Below, in pieces: positions 1-5,765 of a stretch of 6,669 bases of DNA. This stretch comes from JBCBZH01 sp039815415 (GTDB lineage Bacteria > Bacteroidota > Rhodothermia > Rhodothermales > Rubricoccaceae): assembly GCA_039815415.1 (NCBI GenBank), contig JBCBZH010000248.1, positions 1 through 6,669 of the forward strand, given 5' to 3'. A model generated the notes under the pieces. That model had not been told where the DNA came from. It saw only the letters and a program-made list of their open reading frames with translations, and ran no database searches. The position numbers and the translations under genes were made by a program. How positions within the stretch are numbered: the stretch's first letter is position 1; each line of letters opens with the position of its first letter.

Positions 1-1668
1 CTTCAAGAGGCACGCGCTGCCGCACTCGCCGCCGCACGGGCGAAGTCGGACTTCCTCGCGACGATGAGCCATGAGATCCGAACGCCCATGAATGGCGTCA
101 TCGGCATGACTGGCTTGCTGATGGACACAGACCTGGACGAAGAGCAGCTCGACTTCGTCGAGACCATCCGGACATCTGGCGATGCGCTTCTCGCCATCAT
201 CAATGACATCCTGGACTTCTCCAAGATCGAGGCCGGGAAGATTGATCTCGAGCACCAGCCCTTCGAGGTCCATATGGTGGTGGAAGAGGCCCTTGATCTG
301 CTCGCGGCTCGGGCCGATGAGAAGGGTGTCCACCTCGCGTACTTCCTCGGTCACGACGATCAGGCGGTGCCCCGTGCTGTCCGAGGGGATATCACGCGTG
401 TTCGACAGGTCCTGATCAATCTGGTCTCGAACGCGGTCAAGTTCACCGAGCGCGGAGAAGTGGTCGTGGACGTGAGCTACGTCGATGGGCATCTCGCATT
501 CGCCGTCAGCGATACCGGCATCGGGATCACAGAAGAACAGCAGAGCAAGCTGTTCGAAGCATTCACCCAGGCAGATGCCTCCACGACACGAAAGTTTGGT
601 GGCACGGGCCTCGGGCTGGCGATCTCGAACAAGCTGGCAGGCCTGATGGAAGGCACCCTCACGGTAGAGTCCGAGGCGAACGTGGGCTCCACGTTTACGC
701 TCCGGTTCCCAGCGGAGCCGGTTGAGATGCCGATGCCACCGCGTGAGGCGGAGCTTCGCGGGCGCCGGGTGCTGGTGGTGGATGACAACATGACCAACCG
801 CCGAATGGTCCAGCTTCAGCTCAACCGTGTCGGTGTAGAGGTGTCGCTGGCTGCGAGCGGTCCGGAGGCTCTCCATGCTGTTCAGGACTCGCTCCGCTTC
901 CGCAAGCCCTACGAGGCGGTCATTCTGGACTACCACATGCCAGGCATGGACGGCGTGGAGGTGGCCTGGTCGCTGAGAGAGACCTGTGCCCAGACGGGCT
1001 GGCGTCCGGCATTGCTGATGCTCAGCTCCCTATCGGATCGCCCAGACCGCGCCGAGAATCTGTTCGATGCATGGCTTGCCAAGCCGACGAAGCAAGCGGC
1101 TCTTCGCCGGGCAATTGCTCGTGCCCTGGGTGCGACGGAAGACGAGGTCCAGGCAGAGGAAGATCCTGAAGAGGCAGAGCCTGTCGTCGCTCGGCGTGTG
1201 CTCCTAGCCGAGGACAACGCGGTCAACCAACGCGTTGCCGTGCGGTTGCTGGAACGCTTCGGGTTGTCGCCCGATGTCGCGTCAGATGGAGAGCAGGCCG
1301 TCGCGATGGCGGTGGCGGCTGCAGAAGTCGGGCAGCCGTATGAACTCGTCTTTATGGACATCCAGATGCCGCGCCTCGATGGATATGAGGCCACAGCGCG
1401 GATTCAAGCGGAGGTGTCCCCTGTGCCCCACATCATCGCGATGACGGCGAATGCGATGGAAGGAGACCGAGAAGCATGTCTCGCGGCGGGCCTCGACGAC
1501 TACGTGCCCAAGCCAGTCCGTCCCGAGGCCATTGGGGAGGCGCTAGAGCGCGCTGAAGCAGCCATTGGTGCGTCTCCTGAGGAGCCGACAATGCTGGTGC
1601 GGAACCAGAAGCGGGCCGAAGACGGGAAACCGAAGACGGAGGAGGCGGATCCCATCGCCAGCTCGTAG
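1..1668 (+). CDS. Hybrid sensor histidine kinase with two receiver domains (5' end outside window)
   Basis: The frame is open from the first base, so the N-terminal sensor part is missing. Residues are numbered from the internal Met at nt 64. The H-box MSHEIRTPMNG has phospho-acceptor His3 (nt 70-72), preceded in frame by the typical AKSDFLAT. The HATPase_c domain follows: N-box LINLVSNAVKFT (Asn123), DTGIG at 150-154 and GGTGLGL at 179-185. Receiver 1 (about 235-355) has acidic pair D240/D241, phospho-Asp D289 and K340. Receiver 2 (about 378-498) has E383/D384, D432, T461 and K483. No HPt domain follows; the last ~35 residues are charged and unstructured-looking. Known for the family: ATP-dependent autophosphorylation, then phosphorelay from His to the receiver Asp. 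Both receivers look competent, so a separate HPt protein or receiver-mediated control is likely (inference). The input signal cannot be seen. The gene is convergent with the met operon and shows no functional link to it. Confidence 0.95.
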   Translation, partial: LQEARAAALAAARAKSDFLATMSHEIRTPMNGVIGMTGLLMDTDLDEEQLDFVETIRTSGDALLAIINDILDFSKIEAGKIDLEHQPFEVHMVVEEALDLLAARADEKGVHLAYFLGHDDQAVPRAVRGDITRVRQVLINLVSNAVKFTERGEVVVDVSYVDGHLAFAVSDTGIGITEEQQSKLFEAFTQADASTTRKFGGTGLGLAISNKLAGLMEGTLTVESEANVGSTFTLRFPAEPVEMPMPPREAELRGRRVLVVDDNMTNRRMVQLQLNRVGVEVSLAASGPEALHAVQDSLRFRKPYEAVILDYHMPGMDGVEVAWSLRETCAQTGWRPALLMLSSLSDRPDRAENLFDAWLAKPTKQAALRRAIARALGATEDEVQAEEDPEEAEPVVARRVLLAEDNAVNQRVAVRLLERFGLSPDVASDGEQAVAMAVAAAEVGQPYELVFMDIQMPRLDGYEATARIQAEVSPVPHIIAMTANAMEGDREACLAAGLDDYVPKPVRPEAIGEALERAEAAIGASPEEPTMLVRNQKRAEDGKPKTEEADPIASS

Positions 1669-1725
1669 CCGACCGCCATCGCCAGCCTGCTGGGCCTGGG
1701 GTCTCGAGCTGGATTCCGTCGGTGC

Positions 1726-2835
1726 TCAGGCGGCGCGGTGGATGGGGCGGACGGCCCGTGCCACCGTCAGGACATCGGCGAGAACGCCCGCAGCCGTGAC
1801 GGCAGGACCTGCGCCGGGCCCCTGGACCACGAGGGGCGAGAGGGCGTAGCGGTCGGTCGTGATCTCGATCAGGTTGTCGGTGCCGCGCAGACCACCGAGC
1901 GGGGAGTCGGCGGGGACGGCCTCGACACCCACGCCGAGTCGCCAGCTCGCTGTGCCGTTGGACCCGTCACGTTCGATGCGACCCACGTACCGAAGCCGGA
2001 GACCCTGGGCCGTGGCGGCTTCGGCGCGCTCGGCCCAGGCCGCATCGGCCTCCGCCAGCGCGTCGGTGACGAGGGTGAGGGGCACATCGCGGGCAGCGTC
2101 CGGGACGAGACTGTCAACCGCAACATCGGAGCGCTCCACGCGAAGCCCGGCGGTGCGGGCCAGGATGAGAAGCTTGCGCGCCACGTCCTCTCCCGAGAGG
2201 TCATCGCGCGGGTCGGGCTCGGCGTATCCCTGCTCCACGGCCGACCGCACCGCGACCGAGAAGGGCGTGCCGCGCTCGAGCTGGTGAAACAGGTACGTCA
2301 TCGTCCCGGAGACGACGCCTCGCACGGATCGCAGTCGGTCGCCGGTGTCAATCAGGTCCGTCACGGTTCGGATCACAGGCAGCCCAGCGCCGACCGTTGT
2401 CTCGTAGCGGTAGTGCGCCCGCGTGCCGTCGCCGAGCTGGCGGAGGCGGTCGAAGAGGTCCTGCGAGCGTGTGTTCGCCAGCTTGCTGGGGGTGACCACG
2501 CTGATGCCTGCCGCGAGCAGGTGCTCGGTGTAATCGGCCACATCGCCCGCACCCGTGGCGTCCACGAACAGCGTGCGACGCGTTGTGGCATGGGCCTCGA
2601 GCTGGCGGAGGAGGACCGGCCAATCGGTGGAGGTGCTGGTTGCCAGCGCGTCGAGGAGGGCGCCGGGCGCCAGCCCGTTGGGGGCGAACACGGATCCGCT
2701 ACGGGTGGCGGCGCCGATGAGTCGGAGCGGTGACCGGTCAGGGGGGAGCGCTCGGATCTGAGCGAGCAGGGCACGCCCGACACCGCCGACACCGGCGACG
2801 AAGACATCAAGCTGAGGAGACAAAAGGGACATCAT
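1726..2835 (-). CDS. hom: Homoserine dehydrogenase, unfused ThrA/MetL-type
   Basis: It reduces L-aspartate-4-semialdehyde to homoserine with NAD(P)H in the cytoplasm, feeding the O-acetylhomoserine route encoded just upstream. The 369-aa protein has an N-terminal Rossmann motif VFVAGVGGVG (11-20). The catalytic domain resembles the C-terminal half of bifunctional aspartokinase-homoserine dehydrogenases: SKLAN (Lys118), YETTVGAGLPVI (143-154), and GYAEPDPRDDLSGEDVARK (203-221). Glu206, Asp212, Asp217 and Lys221 match the catalytic residues known from yeast homoserine dehydrogenase. There is no aspartokinase module and no ACT domain, so threonine feedback through such domains is not expected. 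The start is one of two adjacent ATGs (2835 or 2832), 21 nt after the metX stop and without a Shine-Dalgarno sequence, so co-transcription with metX is likely. It is the last gene of the operon. The 57-bp gap to the convergent kinase has only a weak CCAG/CTGG hairpin and no U-tract. Confidence 0.93.
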   Translation of the reverse strand: MMSLLSPQLDVFVAGVGGVGRALLAQIRALPPDRSPLRLIGAATRSGSVFAPNGLAPGALLDALATSTSTDWPVLLRQLEAHATTRRTLFVDATGAGDVADYTEHLLAAGISVVTPSKLANTRSQDLFDRLRQLGDGTRAHYRYETTVGAGLPVIRTVTDLIDTGDRLRSVRGVVSGTMTYLFHQLERGTPFSVAVRSAVEQGYAEPDPRDDLSGEDVARKLLILARTAGLRVERSDVAVDSLVPDAARDVPLTLVTDALAEADAAWAERAEAATAQGLRLRYVGRIERDGSNGTASWRLGVGVEAVPADSPLGGLRGTDNLIEITTDRYALSPLVVQGPGAGPAVTAAGVLADVLTVARAVRPIHRAA

Positions 2836-2856
2836 GGTCGGGAAAGCGTCAGGAGG

Positions 2857-3939
2857 TCAGGCGGGGACTGGTGGAAGAAATCCGGTTTCGCGGAGGAAGG
2901 GCTGGAGCAGGGCGTCCATCGCCTCGAAGTCCACGAGGAAGGCGTCGTGGCCGAAGGGCGACACCAGCTCGACGTAGCGCCCGTTGGGGAGCAGGTCCGC
3001 GAGCTGGCGGCTCTCCTCGGGCGGGTAGAGCAGGTCCGATGAGATGCCGACGCAGAGGGCATCGGTCTTCAAGCGCCCGAGCGCCGTCGCGGCGTCCTCG
3101 CGGCCTCGTCCTCGGCCCACATCGTGGTCGTCCATCGCCTCGGTAAGCCGGACGTAGGCTCCGGCGTCGAAGCGGTTCGCCAGCTTGTCGCCCTGATAGC
3201 GGAGGTAGCTCTCGACGGCATACTTGGGATCCGTGGGATCGATGCGTGGCTCATGGCGCTCGCGACCGAAGCGCTCGCGGAAGAGCGCGGGGCTGCGGTA
3301 GAGCATCATGCCGAAGGCGCGGGCGGCCGCCAGCCCATCGGACGGTGGAGCATCCGGGGAGTAGTCGCCGCTGAGCCAGCAGGCGTCGGAGCGAATGGCA
3401 AGGCGGTGGGCCTCTCCGACGCCAATCTGCCACGCGCCGTGTGCGGGGCCCATGCCGACGAGCACAAGGCGCCGGACGCGGTCGGGCCCAGCTTCGCGAT
3501 CCACCAGCGCCAGCTCGAGGGCCTGCATCCCGCCCATCGAAGCGCCCGTGGCGAGCTGCACCTGACGCACACCCAGGTGGTTCAGCAGCCGCGTGTGCAG
3601 GCGGGCCTGATCGCGAATGGTGATACGCGGGAAGCGGCTTCCAAGGCGGTGCCCTCCAGCATCTAGCGTATTCGGCCCTGTGGTGCCGTAGCAGGATCCG
3701 AGCGCGTTGGCGCAGATCACGAAGTGCCGTTCGGGATCCGCGATGCGCCCCGGTCCCACCACGCCCGGCCACCAGCTCGCTGCATCCGAGTCGCCCGTCA
3801 GCGCGTGGCAGATGACGATCGCATTGTCGGCGGCCTCGTTCAGCGTGCCCCACGTTTGGTACGCGACGGTCACGTCCGGCAGGCGGTCGCCGCGCTCGGT
3901 GGTGAAGCGGGGGATGTGAAAGGTATTGAGGTCAGGCAT
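2857..3939 (-). CDS. metX: Homoserine O-acetyltransferase (MetX)
   Basis: This alpha/beta-hydrolase-fold enzyme transfers an acyl group, normally acetyl from acetyl-CoA, to homoserine, giving the substrate of the neighbouring MetY. The 360-aa length from MPDLNTFHIP is typical. Visible motifs are ICHALTGDSDA (43-53), ANALGSCYGTTGP (77-89), the nucleophile elbow GASMGGMQ (Ser134), SDLLYPP with Asp302, and GHDAFLVDFE with His331, giving a complete Ser-Asp-His triad. Acetyl rather than succinyl use is inferred from the MetY partner. The frame stays open 22 codons further upstream, but that extension runs through the tRNA-Cys gene and looks nothing like MetX. The ATG at 3939 is therefore chosen, as it places the conserved N-terminus correctly. 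It leaves only 7 nt (CTCTCTT) between the tRNA 3' end and the start codon, with no ribosome-binding site. The hom start lies 21 nt after its stop. Confidence 0.95.
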   Translation of the reverse strand: MPDLNTFHIPRFTTERGDRLPDVTVAYQTWGTLNEAADNAIVICHALTGDSDAASWWPGVVGPGRIADPERHFVICANALGSCYGTTGPNTLDAGGHRLGSRFPRITIRDQARLHTRLLNHLGVRQVQLATGASMGGMQALELALVDREAGPDRVRRLVLVGMGPAHGAWQIGVGEAHRLAIRSDACWLSGDYSPDAPPSDGLAAARAFGMMLYRSPALFRERFGRERHEPRIDPTDPKYAVESYLRYQGDKLANRFDAGAYVRLTEAMDDHDVGRGRGREDAATALGRLKTDALCVGISSDLLYPPEESRQLADLLPNGRYVELVSPFGHDAFLVDFEAMDALLQPFLRETGFLPPVPA

Positions 3940-3946
3940 AAGAGAG

Positions 3947-4019
3947 AGTCCAGGGCGGGAATCGAACCCGCGAGTAGCGGTTTTGCAGACCGCCGCGTTA
4001 GCCACTTCGCCACCTGGAC
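3947..4019 (-). tRNA. tRNA-Cys (anticodon GCA)
   Basis: The 73-nt - strand sequence folds into a full cloverleaf. The acceptor stem GTCCAGG/CCTGGAC is perfect; the D-stem is GCG/CGC with GG in the loop. The anticodon stem GCGGT/ACCGC encloses loop CTGCAAA, which reads GCA (Cys). The variable loop is 5 nt (TACTC), and the T-arm is GCGGG-TTCGATT-CCCGC. The discriminator base is T, the known Cys identity base U73. CCA is not encoded; the next bases are CTC. It lies between metY and metX on the same strand, 49 nt after the metY stop and 7 nt before the metX ATG. No clear promoter is visible in the 49-nt gap, so it may be processed from the met operon transcript (inference). Confidence 0.97.
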
Positions 4020-4029
4020 GAGAGGCGTA

Positions 4030-4051
4030 GGGGCGGAGCGCACTCCGCCCC
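4030..4051 (-). other. Strong hairpin between metY and tRNA-Cys
   Basis: A perfect 9-bp inverted repeat, GGGGCGGAG / CTCCGCCCC, encloses a 4-nt loop (UGCG in the - strand RNA, an UNCG-type loop). It sits 17 nt after the metY stop and 10 nt before the tRNA-Cys 5' end. What follows on the - strand is TACGCCTCTC, so there is no U-tract and it is not a canonical intrinsic terminator. It could protect the metY mRNA 3' end after tRNA excision, cause partial termination, or help tRNA processing. These roles are inference. Confidence 0.6.
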
Positions 4052-4068
4052 CACGGGCTGGCGAGAGG

Positions 4069-5385
4069 TCAGGCAGCGACGAGAGTCTTGACGAACGCCT
4101 GCTCGAAGTCGGCCAGGATGTCGTCGATGTGCTCGGTGCCGACCGACACGCGGATCAGCTCGGGCCTCACCCCTGAAGCGCGCTGCTCTTCGTCCGAGAG
4201 CTGCTGGTGCGTCGTGCTGGCGGGGTGGATGACGAGTGTCTTGGCATCGCCTACGTTGGCGAGGTGGCTCGCCAGCTCGACGCCCTCAATGAACGCCTGC
4301 CCGGCCTCCTGGCCGCCCCGGATGCCGAAGCTCAGCACACTCCCGAAGGCGCCCTCGGTGAACTGGGACGCTGCGAGCTGGTGACTCGGGTGGTCCTCCA
4401 GCGACGGGTGCCACACCCACTCGACGGCGTCGTGGTCGTTCAGCCAGGCCGCCAGCGCGTTGGCATTGGTGGCGTGGCGCTCGCCGCGCAGCGAGAGCGT
4501 CTCGACGCCCTGAAGGAGCTGGAAGGCGTTGAAGGGCGAGAGCGCAGGTCCCAGATCGCGCAGCCCTTCTACACGGGCCCGGATGATGAACGCGATGTTG
4601 CCGAGGTCGCTCTCGGGGTTGAACACGTCGGTGAATACCAACCCGTGGTAGCCCTCGTTGGGCTCCGTGAAGAGTGGGAAGCGGCCATTGCGCCAGTCGA
4701 AGCGCCCGGCGTCCACGATGATGCCACCGATGGACGTTCCGTGGCCGCCGATCCACTTCGTGGCCGAGTGCGTCACGATGTCGGCGCCGTGCTCGATGGG
4801 CCGGACCACATAGCCGCCCTGGCCGAACGTGTTGTCCACCACGAGAGGCACGCCGACGCTGTGGGCGGCCTCGGAGAGCGCGCCGAAGTTGGGCACCGAC
4901 AGGTCTGGGTTGCCGAGCGTCTCGGTGAAGAAGGCCCGCGTGTTCTCGTCCGCCAGCGCGACGAACGCCTCGGGCGATTCGTCCTCCACAAACCGCGTCT
5001 CGATGCCGAGCCGCTTCAGCGCCACCTTCAGCAGGTTGTAGGTGCCGCCGTAGAGCTTCGAACTGGCGACGATGTTGTCCCCGGCCCGGGCCAGCGTGGC
5101 GAAGGTGACCGTGTGGGCCGCCTGACCGGACGCGACGGCCAGTGCAGCGACGCCGCCCTCGAGGGCGGCGATCCGCTTCTCGAACACGTCCGTCGTTGGG
5201 TTCATAATTCGGGTGTAGATGTTCCCGAACTCCTGAAGCCCGAACAGCTTGGCGGCGTGCGCGGCGTCGTTGAAGGTGTAGGAGGTGGTCTGGTAGATGG
5301 GGACTGCGCGGGCGTTGGTGGCGGGATCCGGCTGCTGCCCGGCGTGGAGCTGCAGCGTGTCGAAGTGAAGGGAGCGGTCGCTCAT
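4069..5385 (-). CDS. metY: O-acetylhomoserine sulfhydrylase (O-acetylhomoserine aminocarboxypropyltransferase)
   Basis: This cytoplasmic PLP enzyme of the Cys/Met metabolism family converts O-acetylhomoserine plus sulfide to homocysteine and acetate, bypassing cystathionine. The 438-aa length fits MetY better than the shorter (about 380-400 aa) cystathionine enzymes. Visible residues: YTRIMNPT (57-64) with the Tyr/Arg that bind the neighbouring subunit's PLP phosphate; ASGQAAH (85-91); Tyr112, which stacks on the PLP ring; VVDNTF with Asp184 contacting the ring nitrogen; HSATKWIGGHG with Schiff-base Lys210; and IRVSVGTE with Arg412 for the substrate carboxylate. The insert around FPLFTEPNEGYHG (236-248) is typical of MetY. 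The ATG at 5385 has no Shine-Dalgarno sequence (upstream bases ACACCCTCCA). It lies 35 nt after an intrinsic terminator, so expression depends on read-through of that attenuator (inference). It is the first structural gene of the operon. Confidence 0.95.
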   Translation of the reverse strand: MSDRSLHFDTLQLHAGQQPDPATNARAVPIYQTTSYTFNDAAHAAKLFGLQEFGNIYTRIMNPTTDVFEKRIAALEGGVAALAVASGQAAHTVTFATLARAGDNIVASSKLYGGTYNLLKVALKRLGIETRFVEDESPEAFVALADENTRAFFTETLGNPDLSVPNFGALSEAAHSVGVPLVVDNTFGQGGYVVRPIEHGADIVTHSATKWIGGHGTSIGGIIVDAGRFDWRNGRFPLFTEPNEGYHGLVFTDVFNPESDLGNIAFIIRARVEGLRDLGPALSPFNAFQLLQGVETLSLRGERHATNANALAAWLNDHDAVEWVWHPSLEDHPSHQLAASQFTEGAFGSVLSFGIRGGQEAGQAFIEGVELASHLANVGDAKTLVIHPASTTHQQLSDEEQRASGVRPELIRVSVGTEHIDDILADFEQAFVKTLVAA

Positions 5386-5420
5386 TGGAGGGTGTGGATG
5401 TCGCCGGACGGGAGGTCATG

Positions 5421-5454
5421 AAAAAACCCCTCCGGCCGACGGGCTGGAGGGGTT
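5421..5454 (-). terminator. Intrinsic terminator in the metY leader (attenuator)
   Basis: On the - strand, AACCCCTCC (5454-5446) pairs perfectly with GGAGGGGTT (5433-5425) in a 9-bp stem. The stem continues after an A/C mismatch with GCC/GGC around a CGTC loop. A run of six T (5426-5421) follows directly. It acts only on the - strand, as the + strand reading has no U-tract. Its position, 23 nt after the leader ORF stop and 35 nt before the metY ATG, and over 300 nt from the end of the DUF819 gene, favours an attenuator over a terminator for the upstream gene. Confidence 0.88.
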
Positions 5455-5512
5455 GAAGCGGTGAGATGCCGGATTCGCTACCGGCGCTCAGGGCGCGACC
5501 TCTCCAGACCCG
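5440..5512 (-). promoter_or_regulatory. Putative antiterminator helix (segments 2:3)
   Basis: Segment 2, CGGGTCTGGAGAGG (5512-5499), lies inside the leader ORF, 7 nt after its last Met codon. It can pair with segment 3, CCCCTCCAGCCCG (5452-5440), which is the 5' arm and loop of the terminator. The pairing is CGGG/CCCG, then CTGGAG/CTCCAG, then GG/CC, interrupted only by one bulged U and one A/C mismatch. Forming it would remove the terminator's 5' arm. The complementarity is read directly; the antiterminator role is inferred by analogy with trp/his attenuators. Confidence 0.65.
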
Positions 5513-5555
5513 TGCGGGCCATCATCATGCACATCATCATCCCCATACAGCGCAT
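5478..5555 (-). CDS. Met/Cys-rich leader peptide of the met operon
   Basis: A 25-codon ORF runs from the ATG at 5555 to a TAG at 5478. It begins MRCMGMMMCMMM: eight Met and two Cys in the first 12 residues. The rest, ARTGLERSRPERR, is basic and ordinary. It precedes a strong intrinsic terminator and the metY-tRNA-Cys-metX-hom operon, so the codon content matches the pathway's product (Met) and a linked sulfur amino acid (Cys). This is the signature of a cis-acting leader peptide whose translation, not its product, matters. Ribosomes slowed at the Met/Cys codons would change which RNA helices form downstream. The frame is open further upstream to a GTG at 5729, but that start would lie upstream of the inferred promoter and the upstream codons show no bias. 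No Shine-Dalgarno sequence precedes the ATG, as for the other genes here. Translation is not proven. Confidence 0.78.
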   Translation of the reverse strand: MRCMGMMMCMMMARTGLERSRPERR

Positions 5556-5595
5556 GGCGGCGTCGGGGCGGCTGATGAGATTCGGAGAGGTCACG
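5494..5595 (-). promoter_or_regulatory. Putative anti-antiterminator helix (segments 1:2) around the leader ORF start
   Basis: Segment 1, CGTGACCTCTCC (5595-5584), lies upstream of the leader ATG. It can pair over 12 consecutive positions, with one G-U wobble, with segment 2, GGAGAGGTCGCG (5505-5494), in the second half of the leader ORF. The 78-nt loop between them contains the leader start and all Met/Cys codons. This helix and the antiterminator compete for the same bases (5499-5505). Without translation, 1:2 should form and leave the terminator free. The regulatory role is inference. Confidence 0.62.
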
Positions 5596-5617
5596 AGATG
5601 CGGGAGTGTCGCGGGGC

Positions 5618-5647
5618 CCAAGATAGGCGAGTGGCCGCGCCGCGCAA
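5618..5647 (-). promoter_or_regulatory. Candidate promoter of the met operon (Bacteroidota-like)
   Basis: On the - strand, TTG (5647-5645) is followed after 19 nt by TATCTTGG (5625-5618). This resembles the Bacteroidota consensus TTTG / TAnnTTTG with one mismatch in the -7 box. Transcription would begin near 5611, about 16 nt before RNA segment 1, giving a leader RNA of about 225 nt and a terminated product of about 190 nt. A TTGACC at 5654-5649 is 23 nt from TATCTT, too far for a standard sigma70 promoter. Confidence 0.4.
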
Positions 5648-5655
5648 GGGTCAAG

Positions 5656-5765
5656 CCTACACGAAGCGCTTCCAAGTTGGGAAATCGACGTTTCTGACAC
5701 CATAAGGACACCCGCGAGGGCACAGTCACGTGGTGCTCACACCGCGTTTCGAGCTCGCGATCAGC
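5656..5765. other. Intergenic stretch between DUF819 gene and met promoter
   Basis: No gene is supported here. The only structure noted is a perfect 10-nt palindrome, GAAGCGCTTC (5663-5672), just upstream of the promoter-like element. It could be an operator half-site pair or chance. No hairpin with a U-tract that would terminate the DUF819 transcript is visible. Confidence 0.3.

Noticed and set aside
1738..2733. 331-residue + strand ORF opposite hom
   Set aside because: It is an antisense shadow typical of GC-rich DNA; the - strand frame has clear homoserine dehydrogenase motifs.
3940..4005. 22-residue N-terminal extension of MetX starting at 4005
   Set aside because: It is translated straight through the tRNA-Cys gene and has no MetX-like sequence; the family N-terminus begins at the ATG at 3939.
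4207..5421. 404-residue + strand ORF opposite metY
   Set aside because: It is an antisense shadow of metY, with composition lacking any recognisable domain.
5421..5454. Terminator of the upstream DUF819 gene
   Set aside because: It is more than 310 nt beyond that gene's stop, with a promoter-like element and the leader ORF in between, and its 5' arm participates in the alternative pairing.
5386..5620. SAM riboswitch in the metY leader
   Set aside because: A met leader with a terminator invites this, but I see no SAM-I core (AGAG...GAGGGA, GGCAACC) nor a SAM-II-like pseudoknot. The Met/Cys ORF and competing helices explain the region better. A covariance-model search would settle it.
5556..5729. 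Longer 83-codon version of the leader ORF starting at the GTG at 5729
   Set aside because: That start lies upstream of the candidate promoter, and the extra codons show no family resemblance or Met/Cys enrichment.
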